Of a stretch of DNA of 64,000 nt, positions 47,529 to 57,058 are shown one piece after another. The DNA lies in contig NZ_JGZU01000003.1 of NCBI RefSeq assembly GCF_000741765.1, positions 186,001-250,000 of the forward strand, read 5' to 3'. A model generated the notes under the pieces. The model did no database searches, was not told the DNA's origin, and was given only the letters and a program-made list of their open reading frames with translations. The first letter of the stretch is position 1. Each line of letters begins with the position of its first letter. Both the position numbers and the translations under genes were made by a program. This stretch comes from Bifidobacterium tsurumiense (GTDB lineage Bacteria > Actinomycetota > Actinomycetes > Actinomycetales > Bifidobacteriaceae).

Positions 47529-50361
47529 ATGACATCATTCATGCACCCCGTCAAAAAGCGATATGGCATCCTTGGATTGATCCTGGCAACAGCACTCAGT
47601 GTGCTGCTTATTGTCACCAATCTCGTGCTGCTGCGATATGCCAATACAATTTCATCGACATTGAATCTAAACAAGCAGATCAGTAACGGAGGCGATGAGG
47701 CCACATATAGAAAAGCCAAAGAGATCACCCAACGCATAAGCGGCGAAGGTGTGACTCTGCTCAAAAATAACGACAATTCACTCCCTCTCACTGACAACAG
47801 GGTTAATGTTTTCGGCTATAGCAGTGTCAATCTTGTGTACGGCGGTTCAGGTTCGGGATCGACTTCGGGAGCGTCACATAATGAGACTTTGAAGCAGTCA
47901 TTCGAAGCTGAGGGATTGAGCATTAACGAAGACCTTTGGAATTATTACACTGCACAATCCCAGCAAAGCGCCTCTTGGAATGTGTTCTCGCCCAATGGTG
48001 GTGACTATAACATTTATGACGCTAATTGCTCCGGGGTCTATGATCTTTTCGACCAAGCAAAGCAGTATAGCGATACTGCTATTATCGTGTTTTCCCGCTC
48101 TGGTGGAGAAGGTGGCGATTTGCCGATGGACATGGGAGTTAAAGATGACTCCGGCCAAGGCCTTGTTGGAGGAGATGAAGGAAAAACCTACTTGCAATTG
48201 CAAAGTGCAGAGCTGAAATTACTGCATTCAATCGAACAGAAATTCAGCAAAGTGATCGTATTGGTAAATTCCTCACATGCAATGCAACTTGATTTCTTGG
48301 ACGAAGATGGCATAGACGCAGCTTTGCAGATAGCAGGGCCTGGTTCTATAGGTATGAGAGGTGTCGCAGACATCCTGAATGGAACGACCAATCCAAGCGG
48401 CCATTTAGTTGATACATATGCTTACGATGTAAAGAGCGCCCCATCGTATTACAACATGGGCGACTGCTTTTATAGCGACTATAAGCAAAATATGTCAGAT
48501 AAATACTTCTACTTTGAAGAGAATATTTATACAGCTATCGTTTCTATGAAACCGCCGCAGCAGAAAAGGCCGTTATCACTAATGCAGAGGGCACGGTTTA
48601 TGATTATGCGAATTATGACGATATCGTCCAATATCCATTCGGATATGGCTTAAGCTATACCACCTTTGATTGGCAACTAGAAAATTGGCATGTTGGAGGT
48701 CAAGGCGGAGAAGTCACTGCAACAGTAAGAGTGACTAATACCGGCGATGTTGCTGGAAAAGATGTGGTCCAACTGTATTACAGTGCCCCTTATATCAAAG
48801 GCGGTATTGAGAAATCGGCGGTAAACCTCGGCGCTTTTGCAAAAACCGACCTTCTGAAACCTGGCGATTCTCAAGAAGTTCAGCTCACCATGACATTCGA
48901 CGACATGGCTTCTTTTGACTACAGCAACGCACAATCATACGTTATGGATGCAGGTACCTATACCTTCACCTTACGTACGGACGCACATACAATCAAGAAC
49001 AACGCTTCCACATTTACTTATGATCTTGATAACACCATTGTGTACGACGATGATCATGACGGAAAACGTTCCACCGATGAGATAGCAGCTGTAAGTCAGC
49101 AAGAATTTGCCGACGCAGGTTCTATGGAAACAAACATGCATTACCTATCACGTGCAGATTTTTCCGGCACCTTCCCCAATCAAGAACGCCGTCTCAACCC
49201 GACTTCCATTCCTACAGCGGTAAAAGCTAGACTGGAGCCAATGGCCCTGGATCTACTGCTTTGGAAAACACACAAGAAGATATTGAGATGCCCACCACCG
49301 GTGCAAAAAATGGATTAAAGGTTGATGATCTCAGTGGAGCCGATTACAACGATGAGCGTTGGACCAAATTAGTCGAGCAGATGAGCGTTGACGAACTGGT
49401 TGAACTGACAGGCAATGCTGGTTGGCAAACTTCTGCCATCGAATCGGTGGGCAAAAAAGCAACTGTAGACATCGACGGACCACAAGGCTTGAATGGGTTC
49501 AATTTCACGGATACCCTTATGAACACTTATACATCTGAAGTACTTATGGGCATGACTTGGAATCCGGAACTCGTGCAAGAAATGGGTGACACATATGCCA
49601 AAGAAGCCCTGTCATGGGGAATCGTGGGCATCTACGCCCCCGCCTTGAATACCCATAGGTCTCCATTCGGTGGACGCAATTTCGAATATTTCTCCGAAGA
49701 CCCGACGCTTTCAGGTCTTCTGGCTGTTTCCGAAATAACCGGTATGCAGAACCAAGGTGTGTATGTATATGCAAAGCACTACTTACTCAATACCCAAGAT
49801 ACAAACCGCGATGGCGCTGCAAACTGGTGCAATGAACAGGCATTGCGCGAAATCTATGCACGACCATTCGAATTAGCCATCAAAAAGGCTAAATGCACAG
49901 GTCTAATGACTGAGCTATCTCGTATCGGAACTTCCTGGAGTTCGGCTACCCGTGCATTGTGCGATGAGCTACCTCGTGAAGAATGGGGATTCACAGGCAA
50001 AATCATAACTGATGGCGTAGGACCCGGCGGGGATTATTATATGCTCCCCGACTATGCCATTGCAGCGGGTAACGATATGATGCTCACCAGAGCAAGTGGT
50101 GACTGCGGGTACACATCGGCGACATTGGATAGCGCTTTCGGTATTGCCCAAATGCAGCGAGCAGCAAAAAATATCCTCTATGTCTATGCCAACAGTAAAG
50201 CAACAGAAGTCAGCGATCGCTACAACGTTTATTGGCAATGGATGTGGATACTCGGCAATCTGCTCTTGGCGGGGATGGAAATAGCCATCTTCATAGCCTT
50301 GCCCGTACGTGCTTGGTGTTTCGCTACCCCATCTGCAAAAAAGGAATCGCAAAATGTGTAA
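47529..50361 (+). pseudogene. Membrane-anchored, domain-permuted GH3 beta-glucosidase-like protein, two frameshifts
   Basis: Three consecutive frames together encode one GH3 protein of about 944 residues. Breaks lie near 48534 (after SDKYFYFEENIYT, one G missing) and near 49236 (after AVKARLE, one base missing). Domain order is permuted: N-terminal membrane helix (YGILGLILATALSVLLIVTNL), GH3_C-like sandwich (GEGVTLLKNNDNSLPL, NPSGHLVDTYAYD), Fn3-like domain (GEVTATVRVTNTGDVAGKDV), then the TIM barrel (VDIDGPQGLN, AKHYLLNTQDTNRDGAANW), with the nucleophile Asp in GKIITDGVG (about residue 829), and a second membrane helix at the end. Substrate unknown, probably a beta-linked glucoside. GGAGGTG precedes ATG 47529. 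The deletions resemble those in rpoB and araB, so sequencing error is as likely as decay. Confidence 0.85.
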
Positions 50362-50644
50362 TATGCCTAAAAACAATGCATTTGCAGTATGCAATATCAT
50401 CTGGCTCATACTCATAGTAGCAAGCGCTTCTATTGGTATAGTGTCAACTGCCGTCTACCTATTGGCTGTACAAGATGTACAGATATTAAGCTGGTCCATA
50501 GGCTACATATTGACTTCGGGAACAAACAGCAATGTGCTCATGCCATCTCTCTTGATATCTCTAGTAAGCTGGTGTGTCTTCGCGCTCTGCATAATCAGAG
50601 GCGTCATGATGGACCGTGCCAAAAACAATAACCGTGCCGTTTGA
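50354..50644 (+). CDS. Small two-helix membrane protein
   Basis: 96 residues. Two hydrophobic segments (VCNIIWLILIVASASIGIVSTAVYLLAV and LMPSLLISLVSWCVFALCIIRGVMM) flank a polar loop; the C-terminus is basic. AAGGA lies eight bases before ATG 50354, and the start overlaps the GH3 stop by eight bases, so it is coupled to the glycosidase. The coupling suggests a partner or insertion helper for the membrane-anchored enzyme, which is inference. No family recognised. Confidence 0.6.
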   Translation: MCNMPKNNAFAVCNIIWLILIVASASIGIVSTAVYLLAVQDVQILSWSIGYILTSGTNSNVLMPSLLISLVSWCVFALCIIRGVMMDRAKNNNRAV

Positions 50645-50712
50645 TTCACCTTATCTATTGTCTATCACCGTTAATGGCCAGTGATGGACAAATAGATTTC
50701 ATGCGGCATTTC

Positions 50713-50761
50713 ATGTGGTTGGATGCCTACAACTCCTCCAAATCGGGGTATCCAACCACAT
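50713..50761 (+). terminator. Terminator after the GH3/small membrane protein unit
   Basis: ATGTGGTTGGAT (50713-50724) and ATCCAACCACAT (50750-50761) form a perfect 12-bp stem; the second arm runs into TTTTC on the plus strand. The loop is long (25 bases). Confidence 0.65.
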
Positions 50762-50905
50762 TTTCATTGCAAGCATTGTATATCGACACTACTCCGAAAG
50801 GCTATTTGCAAATACAGTCTTTTTAAGTGTTGTGGGTGTGCAGCCGAACATCGTTGTTCATCATCCCCATGACACATCATATACGTCGTTATAAGGGACA
50901 TCGGT

Positions 50906-52204
50906 TCATGGCATCGGGGCAGGAAAAATCATCTGAAGCGTAAAAGTATTATCCGAAACATCAACTTTGATCGCTCCTCCATATTGTTCCACAGTGTATT
51001 GGATGCTGCGAATGCCGTATCCATGATAGCCCGCTTCCCCAATTTTGCTGGTCTTCGGCAGCCCTCCGATCAAAGCGACAGGCGTATCACAGTAGTTACG
51101 CACACTAGCCACGATGAGATTCCCACGACCAGAAACATTTACCTGGATAATCCGCTTATTAACATCGGCATTTCCCTTGACGTTTTCTATTGCGTTATCA
51201 AGTGCATTGCCAAAAATGACATACATATCAGTCGGATCAATAAAATCAAGCTGTTTGCCATCAACCATGCACATCAAGGCAATATTTTGCGATTCGCAAT
51301 ACAGGCTTTTCTCTGTAAATACCACGTCCAAAGCTGGATTGCCTGTATGCACCGAAGAATCATACATCGAAACAGATCGCTCTATATTGCGAAAAGCTCC
51401 ATCCACAATCTGCTTTTCATTCATTGCCTTGAATGCTGCGATATGATACTTGAGATCATGGCTCTTTCGATTGATGAGATCAATTGTCTGTTTAGATATC
51501 TCGTATTGAGATCTCTTCGTCTCCCACAACTGCTGCATAGTGAGTAGCTCAGTACGCACCCGCTGTCTTCTATCAATGTCGTTTTGCAGATAAAGCGCCA
51601 ACAAACTGAGAGTTCCAGTAAGCAATCGAAAAGCCGGAATCATCAAAGAATGTTCCCGCGAACCAATAAGTAGGAATATTAATTGATAATTGGAAAGCAA
51701 AATAAATATCACTGCCACGATAAAGGCGAAAATTACCTTTTGTCTTGCTTCATCACGACTTTCGGGCATAACGAATACCGGCCGTAACCATATGCGGCAG
51801 ACCCAATAAACGGGTATGCAGACAACAATGGACAAGACAATGCGCAAAACTGGCTGAGCAACATCACTCGCCAACATTGATAACAGGTCAACTAGTTCAG
51901 AAAAGATAGATGCCACAATCTGGGCCCAAACACAAATATATATGCCTTGTTGCCATCTCGTGCACCACAACACGGCAAATATCCCCAACAGCAACTGGCT
52001 AGTTGGAGCTTCTAACGATGTGGAACTCGTATCAAAACTAATCAGTGATAATTCAAACCAGATTGACGACGCCATAATTGCTGCAATGATAGTCATAGAT
52101 GACAGTACATGAGTCAAAGCACGCTTGTTGAAATGCGTGTCTCCTAGGCCAATGACTGATGCAATTCCCATTAAGGTCACTATGGGCAAATTAAGCATGT
52201 GCAT
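50906..52204 (-). CDS. AgrC-like sensor histidine kinase (GHKL, HPK10 type)
   Basis: 432 residues. About six hydrophobic segments fill the first 200 residues. The phosphoacceptor region is INRKSHDLKYHIAAF (His about 255). The ATPase domain of GHKL type has the N box IFGNALDNAIENV and the G box GYHGYGIRSIQYTVEQYGG. This is the class that senses peptide pheromones (AgrC, BlpH, ComD) in Firmicutes. ATG 52204 with GGGAG eight bases upstream is preferred to ATG 52219. It overlaps the regulator gene by 14 bases and is translated with it. No peptide precursor or AgrB-like protease was found nearby. Confidence 0.88.
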   Translation of the reverse strand: MHMLNLPIVTLMGIASVIGLGDTHFNKRALTHVLSSMTIIAAIMASSIWFELSLISFDTSSTSLEAPTSQLLLGIFAVLWCTRWQQGIYICVWAQIVASIFSELVDLLSMLASDVAQPVLRIVLSIVVCIPVYWVCRIWLRPVFVMPESRDEARQKVIFAFIVAVIFILLSNYQLIFLLIGSREHSLMIPAFRLLTGTLSLLALYLQNDIDRRQRVRTELLTMQQLWETKRSQYEISKQTIDLINRKSHDLKYHIAAFKAMNEKQIVDGAFRNIERSVSMYDSSVHTGNPALDVVFTEKSLYCESQNIALMCMVDGKQLDFIDPTDMYVIFGNALDNAIENVKGNADVNKRIIQVNVSGRGNLIVASVRNYCDTPVALIGGLPKTSKIGEAGYHGYGIRSIQYTVEQYGGAIKVDVSDNTFTLQMIFPAPMP

Positions 52205-52925
52205 CCTGCCCACTCCCATAATGCGTCAATAATGCTGACATGAATCCCTTGTATTTCTGCCTACTGATGTTGATATGGCTTCCGTCATCGATTATGACCT
52301 GTTTATCTGCAGTAATCCCGTTTACATGTGCCAGATTCACTAGGAAGCTCACGTTGCATCGTGCAAACGATGAATCGTGAATCTCCTCTTCAATAGCATT
52401 CATCGACTTTCTCAGCGTGAGCACTCCCTTGGACGTGTGGATAATTAGATTGTGGAGTCGACTTTCAACATAGCGTATTTCATCCAGCCCAAGACGAACT
52501 GTCTGACGTTCGACACTAAGGATAATCGACCGTTTTTGGATTGCCCGTCGCTTGGTAATCAATTGGACCGCTTGTTCGAGTTCCATTGCAAATGCATAGT
52601 AATTCACTGGCTTCAACAAATATGACAAGGCCCTCACAGAATATCCCTGGATAGCATATTGAGCCATATTCGTTATGAATATGAGTACCACATCATCATC
52701 GATGCTTCTGACCTCATGCGCTACATCCATGCCATTCATATGTGGCATTTCAATATCTAGCAGAATTAGATCAAATTGCTGCTCAAATTGCTCGATGAAC
52801 AACGAACCATCAGGAAATGTCTTGCACAGAATTGATTCATCATGTTCCCTTGCATAACGTTGGATGTGTTCATGCACAATCTGCGCTGAGACGATATCAT
52901 CTTCAACAACCGCAATGTTCAGCAC
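52191..52925 (-). CDS. LytTR-type response regulator (AgrA-like)
   Basis: 244 residues. Receiver domain: IAVVEDD at the N-terminus, phosphoacceptor in DLILLDIEMPHMNGMDVA (Asp about 56), ITNMAQYAIQGYSVRALSYLLKPV with the conserved Lys. The C-terminal LytTR DNA-binding domain covers about 130-238 (IRYVESRLHNLIIHTSKGVLTLRKSMNAIEEEI, CNVSFLVNLAHVNGI, INISRQKYKGFMSALLTHY). It is the first gene of the two-component operon. A promoter and paired ACAGTT direct repeats of LytTR type lie upstream, suggesting autoregulation. Confidence 0.92.
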   Translation of the reverse strand: MLNIAVVEDDIVSAQIVHEHIQRYAREHDESILCKTFPDGSLFIEQFEQQFDLILLDIEMPHMNGMDVAHEVRSIDDDVVLIFITNMAQYAIQGYSVRALSYLLKPVNYYAFAMELEQAVQLITKRRAIQKRSIILSVERQTVRLGLDEIRYVESRLHNLIIHTSKGVLTLRKSMNAIEEEIHDSSFARCNVSFLVNLAHVNGITADKQVIIDDGSHINISRQKYKGFMSALLTHYGSGQDAHA

Positions 52926-52988
52926 CTGACCATGATATCTGCTTTTGCACTACTTTAGGTAACTCCCATTAGAGCTCTTGCCTACATT

Positions 52989-53017
52989 ATTGTATTTCCT
53001 TTTACGAGAAAACGTAA
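52989..53017 (-). promoter_or_regulatory. Promoter of the two-component operon
   Basis: On the minus strand TTACGT (53017-53012), 17 bases, TACAAT (52994-52989). The expected start lies near 52982, giving a leader of about 57 bases before the regulator. Confidence 0.55.
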
Positions 53018-53039
53018 CAACAACAAGCTACGCAAATAG

Positions 53040-53066
53040 AACTGTGGCTTTGTTTCCGGTAACTGT
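53040..53066 (-). promoter_or_regulatory. LytTR-type direct repeats upstream of the response regulator
   Basis: ACAGTT occurs twice on the minus strand (53066-53061 and 53045-53040), 21 bases from start to start. This equals two 9-base half-sites with a 12-base spacer, the spacing used by AgrA/ComE-type regulators. They lie 23 bases upstream of the -35 element. Confidence 0.5.
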
Positions 53067-53085
53067 TTCATTGCGCATAAGATGA

Positions 53086-53120
53086 TTCAGGATTCACATA
53101 CGTGGAATGTGAATCCTGAA
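53086..53120 (-). terminator. Terminator hairpin after the fused ABC exporter
   Basis: TTCAGGATTCACAT (53086-53099) and ATGTGAATCCTGAA (53107-53120) form a perfect 14-bp stem with a 7-base loop, seven bases past the ABC gene stop. Confidence 0.7.
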
Positions 53121-53126
53121 ATCGAC

Positions 53127-56100
53127 TCATACTCTACTCACCTTATCCGCGATGCGCATGGTGGAGTCGCGATGTGATACCAAAACCATGGCGACATCCT
53201 GCTCATCGGCAAGATGTCTGAGTGAGGCCAGAATAACTGCTTCGTTCAGCGCATCCAATCGGCTGGTCGGCTCATCAAAAAGCATGAGGTCAGCGTGGCG
53301 AAGGAACATGCGTGCCAATCCGATACGCTGGCGTTCGCCTTCTGACATTCGACCGCCCAATTCCCCGACCTGAGTGTCAAGCCCCTGAGGCAATGAGTCG
53401 ACCAGATCCAATACAGAGGCCTGTTCAAGCGCTGTCCGCAATTGTTCATCATCCGCATGTGCATCTGCAATGAGCAAATTATCACGAATAGTGCCATCGA
53501 AAAGATAGGTCTCTTGGCTCATCATGGTTTGCAGTTGACGGCGATGATGCGCATCCACTTCCGGCAAAGGCTGACCAGACAGCACAATGACACCCTCCTG
53601 CGGATCCCAATATCTCATGAGCAATCGTAAAACGGTTGACTTTCCACTGCCCGATGGCGCTTTCAGCCCAAGAATTCCGCGAGCAGGCACATCGAGTGAA
53701 AAACCATTCAAAACCAACGACTCAGCAATGGTATGACCAGAAGTTTCAGACAGACCATAACCGAAACGAACATCATGCATACTCATACCGTCGTATCCAG
53801 GTTTGAGCGCGCCTTGTTCCTCGATTGCAGGCTGCTCATCCAATAATGCGAACAATCGACGGGCAGCTGCAAATGTTTGCGTAAGGTTTCCTGGCAAGGC
53901 GCTTAATGCCAGAACCGGACCAAATGAACTTGCGAAGAGCACCACAGATGCAATATTGGCCGGTTCAGAACTTCCTGAGGCGATACAGAGCAACGCAATC
54001 ACAATCGATGCCGATGTCGATGCCATCACCAAGATGGAGCTGACTCCTGATGCCCTACCGATCCAATTGCTCAAGCGTATGCGACGCTTCCAAAGCTCCT
54101 TGGTGCCGCGAATAATGGACTGCACCCGAGTCTCGCCCTGACCGAAATGAATAATCTCATCCAGGCCACGCATATCGTCCAACATCAGATCATCCAGCTT
54201 GGAAGCATCGCCACGCAACTGGGCACCGACATTACGCACCCATCCTGCAAACACACGCGGCAACACCACGCCAATAAGCACATGAGAGACCAAGAGTGCG
54301 AATGCCATCCAAGGATTGAGCGAAAGCAGCAGCACGGCATAGGCCGCAGTGGATACCGTCGCAATGACAACCGGCGAAATGGTATGTGCGAAGAATATCT
54401 CAAGCAATTCCACATCAGTGGTGATCAGTGCGATCAGATCGCCTTTTCCCTTGCCTGTGAGCTTGGCAGGAGCCAATCGTCGCAATGCAGCGAAAGCCTT
54501 GGATCGGAATAAGGCAAGCAGTCTGAATGCCACATTGTGGTTCATGTACTGCTCGAGATATCTCATGGCACCGCGTAGAATCGCACACACCGCCATGCCT
54601 GTTATTGCGGCTGTTGCATTCATTGACCATACGGGGTATCCCATATAAGCCAGCACCGCAATAATGCCGAAAACCGGCAGCATGGTCGCGGACAAGTGCC
54701 CCAAAGTGCCGGCAGCGCTTGCGGCAACCATATATCTTGTCAAAGGCCTGACTTGCCCCAGCAAACGGGAAACTATTTTGCTATTGCTACCGCTTTCATT
54801 CTCACCTCGACCGCGTGACAGCTCATCCTTTGCAACATCGGCAGCAACAAGCTTGCTATCTGCTGCATCAGCGGTATAATGCCGATCTCTTGGTGCCTCA
54901 ACGCTTTCAGTTACAGGGGTCTTTGACTCCATATCGCTGCGTTCTGCATGTATCTCTTCAACACTGCGCTGGGTGCGATACATCCTTGCATATGCCCCAT
55001 CGGCAACAAGAAGTTGCTGATGCGTGCCCGTTTCGATGACCTTGCCATCTTCGAATACCACCACCTGATCAGCATTCACGGCATTGGCTATGCGATGGGT
55101 GATCATCAGCACGGTTTTGTTGCGCGCTAACTCACGGATGGCATCCAGTATCTTCTCTTCGCTTTCAACATCCACACTGCTGGTGGCTTCATCAAAGAGC
55201 ATGATTGGACTGTTATGCAGCAAGGCGCGGGCAATGGCCAGACGCTGGCGCTGACCTCCGGACAGATTCTCACCGCCCGAAGAGATGGCCATATCGAGTC
55301 CTTGGCCGCTGGCTTGCACAACGTCATCTATCCTTGCGGCTTTCAGCGCTTTCCACATGGTCTCATCACTGGCGCCAGGATCGGCCATCAGCAAATTCTC
55401 TCGAACCGTGCCTTGGAACAGATGACTTTGCGCACCCACCAAGGTAACCGCTGCATGCAATGATGGCTCATCGATATCGCGAAGCTCTAGCTTCTTCGAC
55501 TCATGCCAGATGGGATATGTTAACGACAACGACCCGGAATAGCCAACCAAAGAACCGGAAAGCAAGGATGCCGCAGTGGATTTCCCGGACCCGCTCACTC
55601 CGACGATGGCGGTCAGCGTCCCTGGATATGCCATGAAACTCAAATCATGCAATGCGGCATGCTCATTCGATATTGCTGATTCGGCATCATCCTTGCGGAT
55701 TGACGCATTCACATTCCCGTCATGCCCTTCTTTGCCAACGTGTTCCCCATATGTGAATCCAAGATGGTCAAATTCCACGGTCAGTCCATCGCCCAATGCC
55801 GGCAAACGCAGACTGCCGTGTTGAGGTTCAGGGGTATCCAATAGCGCGAATATTCGTTTGGTTGATGTCATGCCATTCATCGCCACGTGGAAATACGAAC
55901 CCAATTGGCGCAGAGGCAGGAAGAAACTTGCAGAGAGCAAAACGATGAGCAAAGCTTCGGCAATACCCAATGACCCCGTGGAAACCTGCCAAATAGCAAC
56001 GCCTATTCCAGCCGCAGCTCCTCCATATGCCACCAAATCCATGGCCGAAAGCGAACGCAACTGAATCTGCAGCACTTTCATCGTCATAACGCGGAATTCT

Positions 56101-56825
56101 TCGGCCTTCTCATCCATAACCACCGCGGCATGATCGTCTGCATCAAAGGTCTTCAGCGTTTCCAAACCTTGCACGTTATCGAGGAAGGCAGCACCCATAT
56201 CGGTGTATTTTCCCCAGTATTTCCTGAACATTCGGGATGCCCGCATGGCAACCATCCCCACGATGATGACAATCAGCGGCGCACAAATCAGCAAAACCGT
56301 CGCAGCCGGGCCATTTACGGGAAGGAGGAAGGCGAATAGGGTTATGGGAGCCGCTATAGAGAAGAAAAGCTGCGGGAGAAACAGCTCAAAAAAGCTTTGA
56401 ATCTGCTCAATGCCCTCTCCTGCTGATTGCACTATGTCAGAGGTGCGGACCCGCTGGGAATACGAAGGCCCCAAAGAGATCATCTTGCGATACAGCGTCT
56501 CACGCAGAGCCGCCTTGACCCGTTCGCTTGCCTCGCTGCCGGCTCGTGCGGCCAATCGTGTGGCGGCATACTTGACCACTGCGCACAGCACACATACCGC
56601 TGCAATCAATCCAATATTGTCAGGGATTACGGGCAAAGCAACCGACCACGAGTCAGAAAGTGGTCTTGGCACCATGCCCATATGCAATAGCACATTGCCC
56701 AATCCCCAAACCAGCGCACACGAAAATGCGATGTCGGCCAGCAAAGAAACCCACAGACATACCGTTTTCACAAATACCAGTCGTCCTGTGCCAGGAGCCA
56801 GTTTGAACAGGCGTTTATCGACCAT
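53127..56825 (-). CDS. Fused CydDC-like ABC exporter (TMD-NBD-TMD-NBD)
   Basis: 1232 residues, two half-transporters in one chain. First half: six-helix exporter domain (about 10-340), Walker A GVSGSGKST (about 425), signature NLSGGQRQRLAIARALL, Walker B IMLFDEATS. A polar linker (about 640-700) joins the second exporter domain (about 700-1000), with Walker A APSGSGKST (about 1063), signature MSEGERQRIGLARMFL and Walker B LMLFDEPTS. The closest named relatives are CydD and CydC, which export cysteine/glutathione and support cytochrome bd assembly. No cydAB lies here, so that role is only inferred. ATG 56825 follows AAAGGA. An insertion rich in His/Asp/Lys sits before the first NBD core (about 370-400). 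Confidence 0.88.
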   Translation of the reverse strand: MVDKRLFKLAPGTGRLVFVKTVCLWVSLLADIAFSCALVWGLGNVLLHMGMVPRPLSDSWSVALPVIPDNIGLIAAVCVLCAVVKYAATRLAARAGSEASERVKAALRETLYRKMISLGPSYSQRVRTSDIVQSAGEGIEQIQSFFELFLPQLFFSIAAPITLFAFLLPVNGPAATVLLICAPLIVIIVGMVAMRASRMFRKYWGKYTDMGAAFLDNVQGLETLKTFDADDHAAVVMDEKAEEFRVMTMKVLQIQLRSLSAMDLVAYGGAAAGIGVAIWQVSTGSLGIAEALLIVLLSASFFLPLRQLGSYFHVAMNGMTSTKRIFALLDTPEPQHGSLRLPALGDGLTVEFDHLGFTYGEHVGKEGHDGNVNASIRKDDAESAISNEHAALHDLSFMAYPGTLTAIVGVSGSGKSTAASLLSGSLVGYSGSLSLTYPIWHESKKLELRDIDEPSLHAAVTLVGAQSHLFQGTVRENLLMADPGASDETMWKALKAARIDDVVQASGQGLDMAISSGGENLSGGQRQRLAIARALLHNSPIMLFDEATSSVDVESEEKILDAIRELARNKTVLMITHRIANAVNADQVVVFEDGKVIETGTHQQLLVADGAYARMYRTQRSVEEIHAERSDMESKTPVTESVEAPRDRHYTADAADSKLVAADVAKDELSRGRGENESGSNSKIVSRLLGQVRPLTRYMVAASAAGTLGHLSATMLPVFGIIAVLAYMGYPVWSMNATAAITGMAVCAILRGAMRYLEQYMNHNVAFRLLALFRSKAFAALRRLAPAKLTGKGKGDLIALITTDVELLEIFFAHTISPVVIATVSTAAYAVLLLSLNPWMAFALLVSHVLIGVVLPRVFAGWVRNVGAQLRGDASKLDDLMLDDMRGLDEIIHFGQGETRVQSIIRGTKELWKRRIRLSNWIGRASGVSSILVMASTSASIVIALLCIASGSSEPANIASVVLFASSFGPVLALSALPGNLTQTFAAARRLFALLDEQPAIEEQGALKPGYDGMSMHDVRFGYGLSETSGHTIAESLVLNGFSLDVPARGILGLKAPSGSGKSTVLRLLMRYWDPQEGVIVLSGQPLPEVDAHHRRQLQTMMSQETYLFDGTIRDNLLIADAHADDEQLRTALEQASVLDLVDSLPQGLDTQVGELGGRMSEGERQRIGLARMFLRHADLMLFDEPTSRLDALNEAVILASLRHLADEQDVAMVLVSHRDSTMRIADKVSRV

Positions 56826-57058
56826 GAAAATCCTTTCGCACAGTTCGCTCATAGTTCACTTCATCGAAGAATAGTTCAATCGGCGTATGCGCACCAGAGT
56901 GATTACGCATGAATATTGTGATGTTCCCCAAATACGTCGGGCTAACTCTGTTGATTTTCACAGCGGATTTCCCAAACGAGGCTCATAGAATGTCGAAAGG
57001 TTGCTCGATGCATCAGCATACATCTGCGCACTATTCAATAACACACCAAAGGATCGGC

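Noticed and set aside
49261-50361. Independent GH3 enzyme made of the barrel alone
   Set aside because: The frame joins the preceding sandwich/Fn3 part after adding one base near 49236, and no ribosome binding site precedes its first codon.
50645-50905. Short peptide frames as a pheromone precursor for the AgrC-like kinase
   Set aside because: None has a credible ribosome binding site, leader or double-glycine motif; the region is better explained as a terminator and intergenic spacer.
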